A DNA stretch of 64,000 bases, taken from assembly GCA_016794345.1 (NCBI GenBank), contig JAEUKE010000124.1:1-64000 (forward strand). The letters run 5' to 3'. Source of the stretch: Myxococcales bacterium. GTDB taxonomy: Bacteria > Myxococcota_A > Polyangia > Polyangiales > Polyangiaceae. Under the pieces are notes generated by a model. That model had not been told where the DNA came from. It did not search any database and worked only from the letters and a program-made list of their open reading frames with translations. This document shows, in pieces, positions 25,158-33,166 of the stretch. Every line of letters begins with the position of its first letter. Position 1 is the stretch's first letter. A program made the translations under genes and the position numbers.

Positions 25158-26132
25158 ATGCCCGTCTACCCCGACAACTCCAGGACGATCGGTCGAAGCC
25201 CGCTGGTCGAGATCAACCGAATCACCCGCGGCCTCGGCGCCCGCGTCCTCGCGAAGATCGAAGGACGAAACCCGGCCTACTCCGTCAAGTGTCGCATCGG
25301 CGCGGCGATGGTCTGGGACGCGGAAGAGCGCGGCGTGCTCAAGCCGGGCGGTGGGATCATCGAGGCGACGAGCGGCAACACCGGGATCGCGCTCGCGTTT
25401 GCGGCCGCCTCGCGCGGCTACCGCTGCGTCCTCACCATGCCGGACACGATGAGCATGGAGCGGCGCAAGGTCCTCGTCGCCTTCGGGGCGGAGCTCGTGC
25501 TCACGCCCGGCACGCAGGGCATGAAGGGCGCGATCGCCAAGGCGGAGGAGCTCGCGGCGGCCGACCGCTCGCTCCTGCTCATGCGCCAGTTCGAGAACCC
25601 GGCCAACCCGGCCATCCACGAGAAGACGACGGGGCCCGAGATCTGGGAGGACACCGAGGGCGGCGTGGACGTCTTCGTGGCGGGGATCGGGACCGGCGGG
25701 ACGATGACCGGTGTCAGCCGTTACATCAAGAACACAAAGGGCAAGCCCATCCTCAGCGTCGCGGTCGAGCCCGCTCACTCGCCGGTCATCACGCAGACCC
25801 GAGCGCGGCAGGAGCTCGCGCCCGGACCGCACAAGATCCAGGGTATCGGCGCGGGCTTCGTGCCGAAGAACCTGGACCTGTCGCTGGTCGATCGCGTCGA
25901 GCAGGTCACGAACGACGAGAGCATCGCCATGGCGCGGCGCCTCGCCCGGGAGGAGGGCATCCTCTGCGGGATCTCGTGCGGTGCGGCGATGACGGTCGCG
26001 GCCAGGCTCGCGGCCGAGCCCGCCCTGGCCGGCAAGACCATCGTGACCGTCCTTCCCGACGCGGGCGAGCGCTACCTCTCCGGGGCGCTCTTCGAGGGAA
26101 TGTTCGATCAAGTCGAGAAGATGACCGGATGA
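25158..26132 (+). CDS. cysK: Cysteine synthase A (O-acetylserine sulfhydrylase)
   Basis: 324 residues from ATG 25158. It makes cysteine from O-acetylserine and sulfide with PLP. The PLP lysine is K44 in AYSVKCRIG; the substrate loop [11 protein letters not shown], the phosphate cup GTGGTMTG and the C-terminal GISCGAA are intact. Length and motif order fit CysK rather than cystathionine beta-synthase. cysE follows after 41 bases on the same strand, so the two steps of cysteine formation are encoded together and the products may form the cysteine synthase complex. Confidence 0.95.
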   Translation: MPVYPDNSRTIGRSPLVEINRITRGLGARVLAKIEGRNPAYSVKCRIGAAMVWDAEERGVLKPGGGIIEATSGNTGIALAFAAASRGYRCVLTMPDTMSMERRKVLVAFGAELVLTPGTQGMKGAIAKAEELAAADRSLLLMRQFENPANPAIHEKTTGPEIWEDTEGGVDVFVAGIGTGGTMTGVSRYIKNTKGKPILSVAVEPAHSPVITQTRARQELAPGPHKIQGIGAGFVPKNLDLSLVDRVEQVTNDESIAMARRLAREEGILCGISCGAAMTVAARLAAEPALAGKTIVTVLPDAGERYLSGALFEGMFDQVEKMTG

Positions 26133-26173
26133 CCGCTGTGAGGGCCCCAGACGCCCTCGAGAGCTGAAGCACT

Positions 26174-27160
26174 ATGTCTGCTGTTTCTCCCCCCCAGCCC
26201 CCCTCACTGCGTGAGGGGGGAGTCACGGAAGCTGCGAGCGAGCTGGACGCGCTCGTGAACGGTATCGTCGCGAGCTACCGGTCCGACAAACGAGGGCAGT
26301 TCATCAACCGCCGCTTCTTGCCCTCGCGCGACGAGGCCCGCGAGATCATCGAGCTCTTCCTGCAGCTCTTCTACCCGGGTTATTTCGGCAGGCAGGACCT
26401 GACGGACGAGAACCTCGCCTACCACGTGGGCACGCTCGTCACGACGCTGCGCGACAAGCTCGTCGAGCAGATCCGGCTCTGCCTCTGTCACGCCGCCGAG
26501 TGTGGCGCGCCCATCGACACCTGCGTGGACGAGGCGCGGCGCCTCGCCAACAAGCTCCTCTCCGCGGTGCCGGAGCTGCGGGCCGTGCTGATCTCCGACG
26601 TGCAGGCCGCGCTCGACGGCGATCCGGCGGCCTCGAGCATCCACGAGATCATCCTCGCGTACCCGGGGCTCCTGGCGGTGACCATCTACCGGGTCGCGCA
26701 CGAGCTCCAGCGGCTCGGGATCCCGCTCCTGCCGCGCATCATGACGGAGTGGGCGCACGCGCACACGGGGGCCGACATTCACCCGGGGGCGACGATCGGA
26801 AAGAGCTTCTTCATCGATCACGCGACCGGCGTCGTCGTGGGGGAGACGAGCTACATCGGCGAGAACGTGAAGCTCTACCAGGGCGTGACGCTCGGCGCGC
26901 TGAGCCACCCGAAAGACGACGAGGGACGGGTCATCCGCGGCACGAAGCGCCACCCCACGGTGGAGAGCGGCGTCACCGTCTACGCAAACGCGACGGTGCT
27001 CGGCGGCACCACCTCGCTCGGCTCGGGTAGCGTGGTGGGCGGCTCGGTGTTCCTGACCAAGAGCATCCCCCCGGGCTCGCGCGTGGCGATGAAGCCGCCG
27101 GAGCTCTCGGTGCGCACGACCGAGCCGCCCGCGCCGGCCGTCGCCGAGCGAGACGGCTGA
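26174..27160 (+). CDS. cysE: Serine O-acetyltransferase, long EpsC/SAT-like form
   Basis: 328 residues. It transfers acetyl from acetyl-CoA to serine, giving the CysK substrate. The N-terminal helical part (about 20-180) is longer than in E. coli CysE and matches the long form in which a domain such as FLQLFYPGYFGRQDL precedes the catalytic part. The left-handed beta-helix follows with hexapeptide repeats and the catalytic region THTGADIHPGATIG then FIDHATGVVVGET. The first about 18 residues are encoded by a palindromic element (26198-26220), so the functional start may be later, for example the GTG near 26222. It is convergent with the HIT gene, 9 bases apart. Confidence 0.9.
   Translation: MSAVSPPQPPSLREGGVTEAASELDALVNGIVASYRSDKRGQFINRRFLPSRDEAREIIELFLQLFYPGYFGRQDLTDENLAYHVGTLVTTLRDKLVEQIRLCLCHAAECGAPIDTCVDEARRLANKLLSAVPELRAVLISDVQAALDGDPAASSIHEIILAYPGLLAVTIYRVAHELQRLGIPLLPRIMTEWAHAHTGADIHPGATIGKSFFIDHATGVVVGETSYIGENVKLYQGVTLGALSHPKDDEGRVIRGTKRHPTVESGVTVYANATVLGGTTSLGSGSVVGGSVFLTKSIPPGSRVAMKPPELSVRTTEPPAPAVAERDG
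26198..26220. repeat. GC-rich palindromic element at the cysE 5' end
   Basis: CCCCCCTCAC, a 3-base loop, then GTGAGGGGGG form a perfect 10-bp hairpin, preceded by a C-run (TCTCCCCCCCAG). It lies inside the first codons of cysE as annotated. A related element is at 61228-61251 at the rlmE start. The shared layout (C-run, short spacer, CCCCTC arm, loop, GAGGGG arm) suggests a dispersed REP-like family. Confidence 0.6.
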
Positions 27161-27169
27161 GCCCCGCGA

Positions 27170-27583
27170 TCAGAGCGCGTCGGCGATCGCCTTGGCGAGA
27201 GCCGGCGCCGCTGCGTGATCGAGCTTGCCTGCCGGCCAGCCGACGCCGAGGCCGTCCTCGTCGTTGGGCTTCGGGATGATGTGGAAATGGACGTGGAAGA
27301 CCGCCTGATGCGCGGCCACCCCGTTGTTCTGGAGGATGTTGTAGTCCTTGCAGCCGGTCGCCTTCGCGACCGCTCGGCACAGCCGCGGCAACACGCGCCC
27401 GATGGCCGCGGCCGACTCGTCGGACAGCTGGTCGAGCGTCTCGGCCGGCTCCTTGGGGATGACGAGCGTGTGGCCCTTCGAGAGCGGCATGATGTCGAGG
27501 AACGCGAGGACCTTCTCGTCCTCGTAGACCTTGTGACAGGGGATCTCGCCTCGCAGGATCTTGCCGAAAATGGTGTCCGCCAT
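27170..27583 (-). CDS. HIT-family nucleotide hydrolase (HinT-like)
   Basis: 137 residues, a full-length HIT protein. The histidine triad is visible as HVHFHIIP at about 97-104, with the fold's N-terminal start FGKILRGEIPCHKVYED. HinT-like proteins hydrolyse purine nucleoside phosphoramidates and aminoacyl-AMP. The protein is cytoplasmic and stands alone without fused domains. On the minus strand it follows the radical SAM gene after 38 bases, so both may share a transcript. Confidence 0.93.
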   Translation of the reverse strand: MADTIFGKILRGEIPCHKVYEDEKVLAFLDIMPLSKGHTLVIPKEPAETLDQLSDESAAAIGRVLPRLCRAVAKATGCKDYNILQNNGVAAHQAVFHVHFHIIPKPNDEDGLGVGWPAGKLDHAAAPALAKAIADAL

Positions 27584-27621
27584 GCAGGGAAGCTAAGCCG
27601 AGAGCTCGCGCGGCGTCGACC

Positions 27622-28710
27622 TCAGCTCGCCGCGGCCGCGCGCGGCTCGAACACGCAGGCCGGGTCGCTCTCGAAGGCCGAGCCGGTCGCCGCGTAGGCG
27701 CGCGCCCGCGAGCCGCCGCACACGCCCCGGTACTCGCAAACGCCGCAGCGGCCCTCGAAGCTGCTCGCCTCGTGCAGCCGGAGGAACATCTCCGAGCTCC
27801 GGTAGATATCGACGAGCGAGCGCTCGCGGACATTGCCCGCCGCGGTCGGCAGGAAGCCCGAGGGGCACACCTCGCCTCGGCTCGACACGAACACGACTCC
27901 GTGACCGTCCCGCACCGCGCCCGATGGCGCGGCCGCGCGCGCCGAAGGCGACGCGCCGTGCGCCCGCGCGCGAGAGAGCAGGACGCGCCGGTAGAAGGGC
28001 GCCTCCGTGGTCGAGACCACGAAGGGCAGGGAAGGGGCGCTGTCGGCGAGCCAGCTCAGGATGCGCTCGGCCTCGCTCGCCGTGACCGGCTCGAGCCCGG
28101 CGCCTCGCCCGACCGAGATCAGAAAGAACAGGCTCCAGCGCGCGATGCCGAGCGTCTTCACGAGCTCGGCGACAGCCGGCAGATCGGCCTCGGTCTCGCG
28201 GGCCACGAGCGTGTTCACCTGGAGCGGGACACCGAGCTCCGCGGCCCAGCCCGCAGCGGCGATCGTCTTGTCGAAGCAGCCCGTCACGCCGCGGATCGCG
28301 TCGTGACGCTCGGCCGTCGAGGCGTCGAGGCTCGTGCCGAAGGCGGTGACGCCATGGGCCGCGAGCTCGCCCATCGCTTCACGCGTGAGGCGCGGCGTCG
28401 CGCTCGGCGTGACGGCGACCGAGAGGCCGAGCCCCACCGCCTCGTCGATGAGCTCGTGGAGGTCGGGTCGGAGCAGCGGGTCGCCGCCGGTGAACACGAG
28501 GTTCGGCAAGGGGTCGCCAAAATTGCGCAGGCTACGCAAGAAAGCGCGCCCCTCTTCGGTCGTGAGCTCGCCCGGTGGTGGCGTGGGAACCGCCATGGCG
28601 CGGCAGTGCTTGCAGGCGAGGGCGCAGGCGTTCGTCACCTCCCAGTACACGTTGAGAGGTGTGACGCGGTAGTCGCGGGCGACGGCGTGTGAGGCGTGGG
28701 GATGGCTCAT
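27622..28710 (-). CDS. Radical SAM/SPASM protein, TIGR04053-like
   Basis: 362 residues from ATG 28710. The radical SAM cluster motif is C29-x3-C33-x2-C36 (CALACKHC), followed by the SAM-binding FTGGDPLLRPD. The C-terminal SPASM region carries cysteines in EVCPSGF, then GRCGVCEYRGVCGG and DPAC, which would bind extra Fe-S clusters. The segment RWSLFFLISVGRGAG fits the TIGR04053 subgroup, related to AhbD and PqqE types. Substrate is unknown; SPASM enzymes modify peptides or decarboxylate haem precursors. It lies between smc and the HIT gene on the minus strand, with a 20-codon Cys-rich ORF directly upstream. Confidence 0.85.
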   Translation of the reverse strand: MSHPHASHAVARDYRVTPLNVYWEVTNACALACKHCRAMAVPTPPPGELTTEEGRAFLRSLRNFGDPLPNLVFTGGDPLLRPDLHELIDEAVGLGLSVAVTPSATPRLTREAMGELAAHGVTAFGTSLDASTAERHDAIRGVTGCFDKTIAAAGWAAELGVPLQVNTLVARETEADLPAVAELVKTLGIARWSLFFLISVGRGAGLEPVTASEAERILSWLADSAPSLPFVVSTTEAPFYRRVLLSRARAHGASPSARAAAPSGAVRDGHGVVFVSSRGEVCPSGFLPTAAGNVRERSLVDIYRSSEMFLRLHEASSFEGRCGVCEYRGVCGGSRARAYAATGSAFESDPACVFEPRAAAAS

Positions 28711-28759
28711 GGCTCGCTTGCGCCTCAAGCAGAAACGCGGCCAACCCGATTCCGCTCCG

Positions 28760-28822
28760 TCAGCGGAGGAAATTCGGGCAGGCCGCGCAGATCTTGCAGA
28801 GCGAGCAGGCTGCCTTGCTCAC
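28760..28822 (-). CDS. Putative 20-residue peptide with CxxCxxCxxC
   Basis: From GTG 28822 the minus strand encodes MSKAACSLCKICAACPNFLR then TGA. Four cysteines are spaced CxxCxxCxxCP, like one half of a bacterial ferredoxin cluster site. It lies after the smc stop and 49 bases before the radical SAM/SPASM start. No clear ribosome-binding site is seen, and it is too short for a standard leader-plus-core precursor. It may be a tiny metal-binding peptide, a ferredoxin remnant or chance. Confidence 0.25.
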   Translation of the reverse strand: MSKAACSLCKICAACPNFLR

Positions 28823-28872
28823 GCCCGGCGTCGGAACACCGAGTCGAGAGGGCGCGCCCGCCCGGCAGGACG

Positions 28873-31800
28873 TCAGGCCACCGCCGCCGACTCGCTCGGC
28901 GGGACCGACGGGGCGTTGGCGCTGCGTGCGACCGCGGCCTCGTTGATCTTCACGCTGACGAGCTTGGAGACGCCGGGCTCCTGCATGGTGACGCCGTAGA
29001 GGACGTCGACCATCTGCATCGTCTTCTTGATGTGCGTGATGAGGATGAACTGCGAACGGTCGGTCATCGACCGGATGCCCTCGTTGTACCGAGCGACGTT
29101 CGCCTCGTCGAGCGGGGCGTCGACCTCGTCCAGGATGCAGAACGGGCTCGGCTTGAACTGGAAGATCGAGAAGATGAGCGAGACCGCCGTGAGCGCCTTC
29201 TCGCCGCCGCTCATCAGCTCGATGCTCGAGAGCTTCTTGCCAGGGGGCTGCGCGAGGATCTCGATGCCGGTCTCGAGCATGTCCTCCGGGTTTGTGAGCC
29301 TGAGCTCGGCCTGGCCGCCGCGGAACATGCGCGGGAAGACCGTCTTGAAGCGCGAGTTGATCCCGTCGAACGCGTCCTTGAAGAGGCGCTTCGACTCGCG
29401 GTTCATCTGGGCGATGGCGCGCTCGAGATCGTCGAGGGCCTTCTCCAGGTCGGCCTTCTGGGTCGTGTAGTAGGTGTACCGCTCCTCGGCCTCCGCGTGC
29501 TCGCGCACCGCGTCGAGGTTCACCGGGCCCATGCGATCGAGCAGCTCCGTGAGCTCCTGGATGCGCGCGCGCTGGGCGCCGTCCGCCGGGGGGCGCTTGT
29601 GGTAGTCGCCGATGACGGTCGGGAGCTCGAGGCCGCGGAAGCGCTCGCGGATGCCGCCGAGCAGGTGATCGAGCGCCATCTTGAGGCGATCGAGCGCCGC
29701 CTCGTGGGCCCGGAGCGCCTCGGCCGTCTCGGTCGACTCGTCGCGGAGGCGCTTGAGATCGACCTCGGCCAAGCCGAGCTCGTGTCGGACCTCCTCGAGG
29801 GTGGTCTTGGCGGCCATCACTGCGTCCTCCGCGGCCTTGGCGACGTCGAGGGCATCGAGGAGCTTCTCGCGCTCCGCGACGATCTTCGCCGCGGCCTGCC
29901 CGGCCTGCACCGCGCAATCCACCTGCTCGGTGGCGAGCTTGACGATGCGGCCCTCCATCTCCTCACACGACTTGCCGATGCGCTCGGCCGTCTGGCGCAC
30001 GGCGGTGGCGCGCTCGCGGGCCTGGGCGAGCAGGACACGCCGCTCGGTCACGATGGACTGCTGCGACGAGACCTGCGCCCGCCAGCCGCTCGCGCGCTCC
30101 TCGGCGCCGAGGACCTCCATGTCCACCTCGGTCTTCTCGGCGCGCTGCGCGTCGAGGGTCGCGACGGCGCGCTCGTGCTCCTCCGCCTGGGTGAGGATCT
30201 TCGACGAGAGGTCGCCGTGATCGCGGGAGAGGGACTCGAGGCGCCTGACGATGCCGGCGACCACCTCGCTCGTCCGTCGCTCGTCCTTCTCGGCCGTGAC
30301 GAGCGAGATCTCCGCCTCGTGGGCCTGGGTACGCGCGGCGTCGAGCGCGGCGCCGAGCTCGTTCAGGCGCGTCCGAAGGGCGGCGTGGTGCTCGAGCATG
30401 GCCGTGACCTCACGGTCCGCCTCCGCCACCTTGCCCTCGAGCTCGCGCATCTCGCGCTTGTGCTCGACGAGGCCCGCGGCGACCTCGTCGCGCGCGCCGC
30501 CGATGACGGAGCCGTCAGCGACGAAGAGCGTGCCCTGCGAGGTGACGGCGCGCCCGAGGAACCCGGCCGCGAACGCGGCGGTCGCGGCCGCCTCGTCTTC
30601 GACCCAGAGCACGTCGCCGAGGACGCAGCGCGCGAGCGCGTCGTCCGCGGCGTCGAACCCGACGTGGTCGAGCAGCCAGCCGTGCACGCCCGCCGCGACC
30701 TCCGGCATCTGCGCCGAGCCCGAGATGAACCTCGGGTTCTTCGGGACGAGCCCCGCGCGCCCGCTGCTCTTCTCCGCGAGCATCGTGGCGAGGCGGCGGC
30801 CGCCCTCCGCGTCGGCGACGACGACCCACTCCACCCGATCGCCGAGCGCGCCCGCAAACGCGGCGGTGAGCTCGGCGGGGACCTCGAAGCGGTCGCCGAG
30901 CAGGCCGATGACGGCGTCGTCCTTCGTGTGGACGAGCGTCTTTGCGCCCTGGCCGACACCCTCGAGGCGGTTGTGGATCTCTTCGAGCGCGCGCAGGCGG
31001 CCGCGGACGCGCGAGAGGTCCCCCTTCTTGGCGTCGAGCGCGCGCTCGTGGCCGACCGCCTCCTCGCGGACGACCCGGAGCTCGTTCACGAGGGCCTCGC
31101 GCCTGGCCGCGCTCTCCTCCTTGTGGGCACGCTTGTTCGCGAGCTCGCTCGTGATGTGGTCGAGGTGGACCTGCTGCTCGGCTGCCTCGAGCTCCAGGCG
31201 GCGCTGCTCGTCCTCGATCTTGCCGCGACGGAGCTCCATGTCCGTCCGGCGCTCCTCGAAGCCGCGCAAGGTAGCCTCGGCCGCGGCGACGGAAGCCTGC
31301 AGCTTCGAGGCGCGGGCGCGCAGATCGTTCACCTCCGCGTCGGCCGCGTCCTGCTCGCGCTTCAGGTCGTCGAACTTCTCGACCTCCACGCGGGCGGCTT
31401 CGGCTCCGCGCGCCTCCTCTTCCGCGGCGGTCTCGAGCGCGAGGAGCAGGGCCTCGCGCTCCGCGCGCAGGCCGACGAGCCGCTCGGCGAGCTCCGCCTC
31501 TTCCCGAGCGTCGGTCAGTCGGCGGTCCTCCACCGTGCGCAGCCGCTCGCGGTTGCGCTCGATCTCGCCCTCGTGGGTGCGGACCTGGTTCGTGGCGCGG
31601 AAGCTCTCCGTCTGGGTCTTCTCGGCGACCTCCTCGGCCTCGAGCGCGCGGAGCCGGACGACCTCGAGCTCGGCCTCGCGCACGCCGAGCGTGGTCTTCA
31701 CCATCTCGCTCGCCTCGGCGCGCTCGGCCCGGGCGGCCTCTTCCACCTGCGTGCGGACGGTGAGCTCCAGGAAGCGATGGGACGCCTCCCACAGCACCAC

Positions 31801-32493
31801 GTCCTCGAGCTCCTTCTTGTGCGCGATGTAGCGCTCCGCCTTGGCGGCCTGGCGCTTCAGCGAGGCGAGGCTGCGCTCGATCTCGCTGACGATGTCGCCC
31901 ACACGCAGCAGGTTCTGCCGCGTCTGATCCATCTTCTGCTCGGCCTGCTTCTTCCGGGCCTTGTATTTCGTGATGCCGGCGGCCTCCTCGATGAGCACGC
32001 GGCGGTCCTCGGGGCGCGCCGAGACGATGAGGCCGACCTTGCCTTGCTCGATGATCGAGTAGGCCTTCGAGCCCACGCCGGTGCCGAGGAACAGGTCCGT
32101 GATGTCCTTCAGTCGGACCTGCGTCTTGTTGATGAGGTACTCGCTCGTGCCGTCGCGGTAGAGCCGGCGCGTGACGGCGATCTCGGCCCAGTCGCGGTAC
32201 TCGAGCGGGAGCTCCTGCGCGGTGACCTTGTCCGAGTTGTCGTAGGTGATCGTCACCTCCGCCATGCCGTGCGGGCCGCGGGAGGCCGAGCCGGCGAAGA
32301 TGACGTCGCTCATCGAGCGGCCGCGGAGATGGCGCGCGCTCTGCTCACCCATGCACCATCGAATCGCGTCAACGATGTTCGACTTGCCGCACCCGTTCGG
32401 GCCGACGATGCCGACGATGTCGTGATCGAAATGGATCACGGTCCGGTCGACGAAGGACTTGAAGCCGCAAATCTCGAGCTTCTTGATGTGCAT
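28873..32493 (-). CDS. smc: Chromosome segregation ATPase SMC
   Basis: 1206 residues, full length for bacterial SMC, which dimerises and with ScpA/ScpB organises and separates chromosomes. The N-terminal head has Walker A GPNGCGKSN at about 31-39, then SARHLRG. Two long coiled-coil arms (about 170-500 and 680-1020) flank a hinge at about 520-670 (GAKTLVHTKDDAVIGLLGDRF onward is cut here: hinge start GVGQGAKTLV). The C-terminal head has the signature LMSGGEKALTA and Walker B CILDEVDAPLDEANV. The ATG at 32493 is supported by the conserved opening MHIKKLEICGFKSF. Confidence 0.97.
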   Translation of the reverse strand: MHIKKLEICGFKSFVDRTVIHFDHDIVGIVGPNGCGKSNIVDAIRWCMGEQSARHLRGRSMSDVIFAGSASRGPHGMAEVTITYDNSDKVTAQELPLEYRDWAEIAVTRRLYRDGTSEYLINKTQVRLKDITDLFLGTGVGSKAYSIIEQGKVGLIVSARPEDRRVLIEEAAGITKYKARKKQAEQKMDQTRQNLLRVGDIVSEIERSLASLKRQAAKAERYIAHKKELEDVVLWEASHRFLELTVRTQVEEAARAERAEASEMVKTTLGVREAELEVVRLRALEAEEVAEKTQTESFRATNQVRTHEGEIERNRERLRTVEDRRLTDAREEAELAERLVGLRAEREALLLALETAAEEEARGAEAARVEVEKFDDLKREQDAADAEVNDLRARASKLQASVAAAEATLRGFEERRTDMELRRGKIEDEQRRLELEAAEQQVHLDHITSELANKRAHKEESAARREALVNELRVVREEAVGHERALDAKKGDLSRVRGRLRALEEIHNRLEGVGQGAKTLVHTKDDAVIGLLGDRFEVPAELTAAFAGALGDRVEWVVVADAEGGRRLATMLAEKSSGRAGLVPKNPRFISGSAQMPEVAAGVHGWLLDHVGFDAADDALARCVLGDVLWVEDEAAATAAFAAGFLGRAVTSQGTLFVADGSVIGGARDEVAAGLVEHKREMRELEGKVAEADREVTAMLEHHAALRTRLNELGAALDAARTQAHEAEISLVTAEKDERRTSEVVAGIVRRLESLSRDHGDLSSKILTQAEEHERAVATLDAQRAEKTEVDMEVLGAEERASGWRAQVSSQQSIVTERRVLLAQARERATAVRQTAERIGKSCEEMEGRIVKLATEQVDCAVQAGQAAAKIVAEREKLLDALDVAKAAEDAVMAAKTTLEEVRHELGLAEVDLKRLRDESTETAEALRAHEAALDRLKMALDHLLGGIRERFRGLELPTVIGDYHKRPPADGAQRARIQELTELLDRMGPVNLDAVREHAEAEERYTYYTTQKADLEKALDDLERAIAQMNRESKRLFKDAFDGINSRFKTVFPRMFRGGQAELRLTNPEDMLETGIEILAQPPGKKLSSIELMSGGEKALTAVSLIFSIFQFKPSPFCILDEVDAPLDEANVARYNEGIRSMTDRSQFILITHIKKTMQMVDVLYGVTMQEPGVSKLVSVKINEAAVARSANAPSVPPSESAAVA

Positions 32494-32686
32494 GGTCTCT
32501 CGGTTGTCTTTTTGGCGTGTGGCAGGACCGACCCGGCTCGCCCCCCTCAGGGACGCGTCCGCTGCGCAACTGAGGTCATGTCATGCCATGGCACGTAGGG
32601 TCACTTGGAGGTACAGGAGAAGGTACGCGCGTTCAAGTCTTGACAGCTGCCCAGGGCACAATTGCTCAACTACCACCTCAGCAAAC

Positions 32687-32705
32687 GCTCAGGAAACACC
32701 TGAGC
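32687..32705. promoter_or_regulatory. Inverted repeat in the smc / zinc-ribbon intergenic region
   Basis: GCTCAGG, AAACA, CCTGAGC: a perfect 7-bp inverted repeat in the 279-base divergent region between smc (minus) and the FmdB-like gene (plus). Position and symmetry suggest an operator. The rest of the gap shows only the weak promoter noted at 32726 and lower GC than its flanks. Confidence 0.35.
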
Positions 32706-32725
32706 ATGTGCCGGACCCCTTGGGC

Positions 32726-32753
32726 TTGACGTCAAAAAATGCGAGCTTATTGC
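32726..32753 (+). promoter_or_regulatory. Possible sigma-70-type promoter for the FmdB-like gene
   Basis: TTGACG, a 16-base spacer and TATTGC end 19 bases before the ATG at 32773. The -35 is close to consensus, the -10 weak. The AT-rich stretch TCAAAAAAT between them is unusual for this genome. The assignment is by eye only. Confidence 0.3.
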
Positions 32754-32772
32754 AGCAGCCAAAAGGGTTTTT

Positions 32773-33108
32773 ATGCCGACCTACGAATATGCGTGCAGTA
32801 GCTGTGGCCACGAGTGGGAGCAGGAGCAGTCGATCAAGGCCGATCCGCTGAAGGACTGCCCGTCCTGCAAGGCTGCCACGGCCAAGCGCCAGATCTCGAA
32901 GGGCACCGGCTTCATCCTGAAGGGCGGGGGCTGGTACTCGGACCTCTACTCCGGGTCGAGCAACCAGAAGGGCGGGCCCAGGCCCGAGCCTGGGACGACC
33001 ACGAAGACGGAGACGGCGACCACCACCACCACCGTGACGACGACGAACGAGACGATCACGACGACGGTGGAGCCGAAGAACCTGCCCACCCCGAGCTCGA
33101 GCAGCTGA
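32773..33108 (+). CDS. FmdB-family zinc-ribbon protein
   Basis: 111 residues. It begins MPTYEYACSSCGHEWE and continues with DCPSCKA, the two CxxC pairs of the FmdB/CxxC_CxxC_SSSS small zinc ribbon. The C-terminal half is a low-complexity Thr-rich tail (TTTTTVTTTNETITTT), longer than in most relatives. The family was named from a putative regulator of formamidase, but the function is generally unknown; it probably binds one zinc. AAGGG lies 7 bases before the start. The phe-type gene follows 58 bases later on the same strand. Confidence 0.85.
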   Translation: MPTYEYACSSCGHEWEQEQSIKADPLKDCPSCKAATAKRQISKGTGFILKGGGWYSDLYSGSSNQKGGPRPEPGTTTKTETATTTTTVTTTNETITTTVEPKNLPTPSSSS

Positions 33109-33166
33109 CGCGACGTCGCCGCCTTGGGCGTCAGCTCTCGCGCACGGCCGTGCTAGCTTTCGCCTC

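Noticed and set aside
28696-32598. A 1300-codon open frame on the plus strand across smc
   Set aside because: It is the exact antisense of smc, rich in Arg, Leu, Asp and Glu with no domain; a by-product of G/C third positions.
32600-32680. tRNA-like stretch (GTTCAAGTC resembling a T-arm)
   Set aside because: No acceptor or anticodon stems can be paired around it.
33001-33070. Thr-codon repeats (ACC/ACG) as a tandem DNA repeat element
   Set aside because: They are the low-complexity tail of the zinc-ribbon protein, in frame and without exact periodicity.
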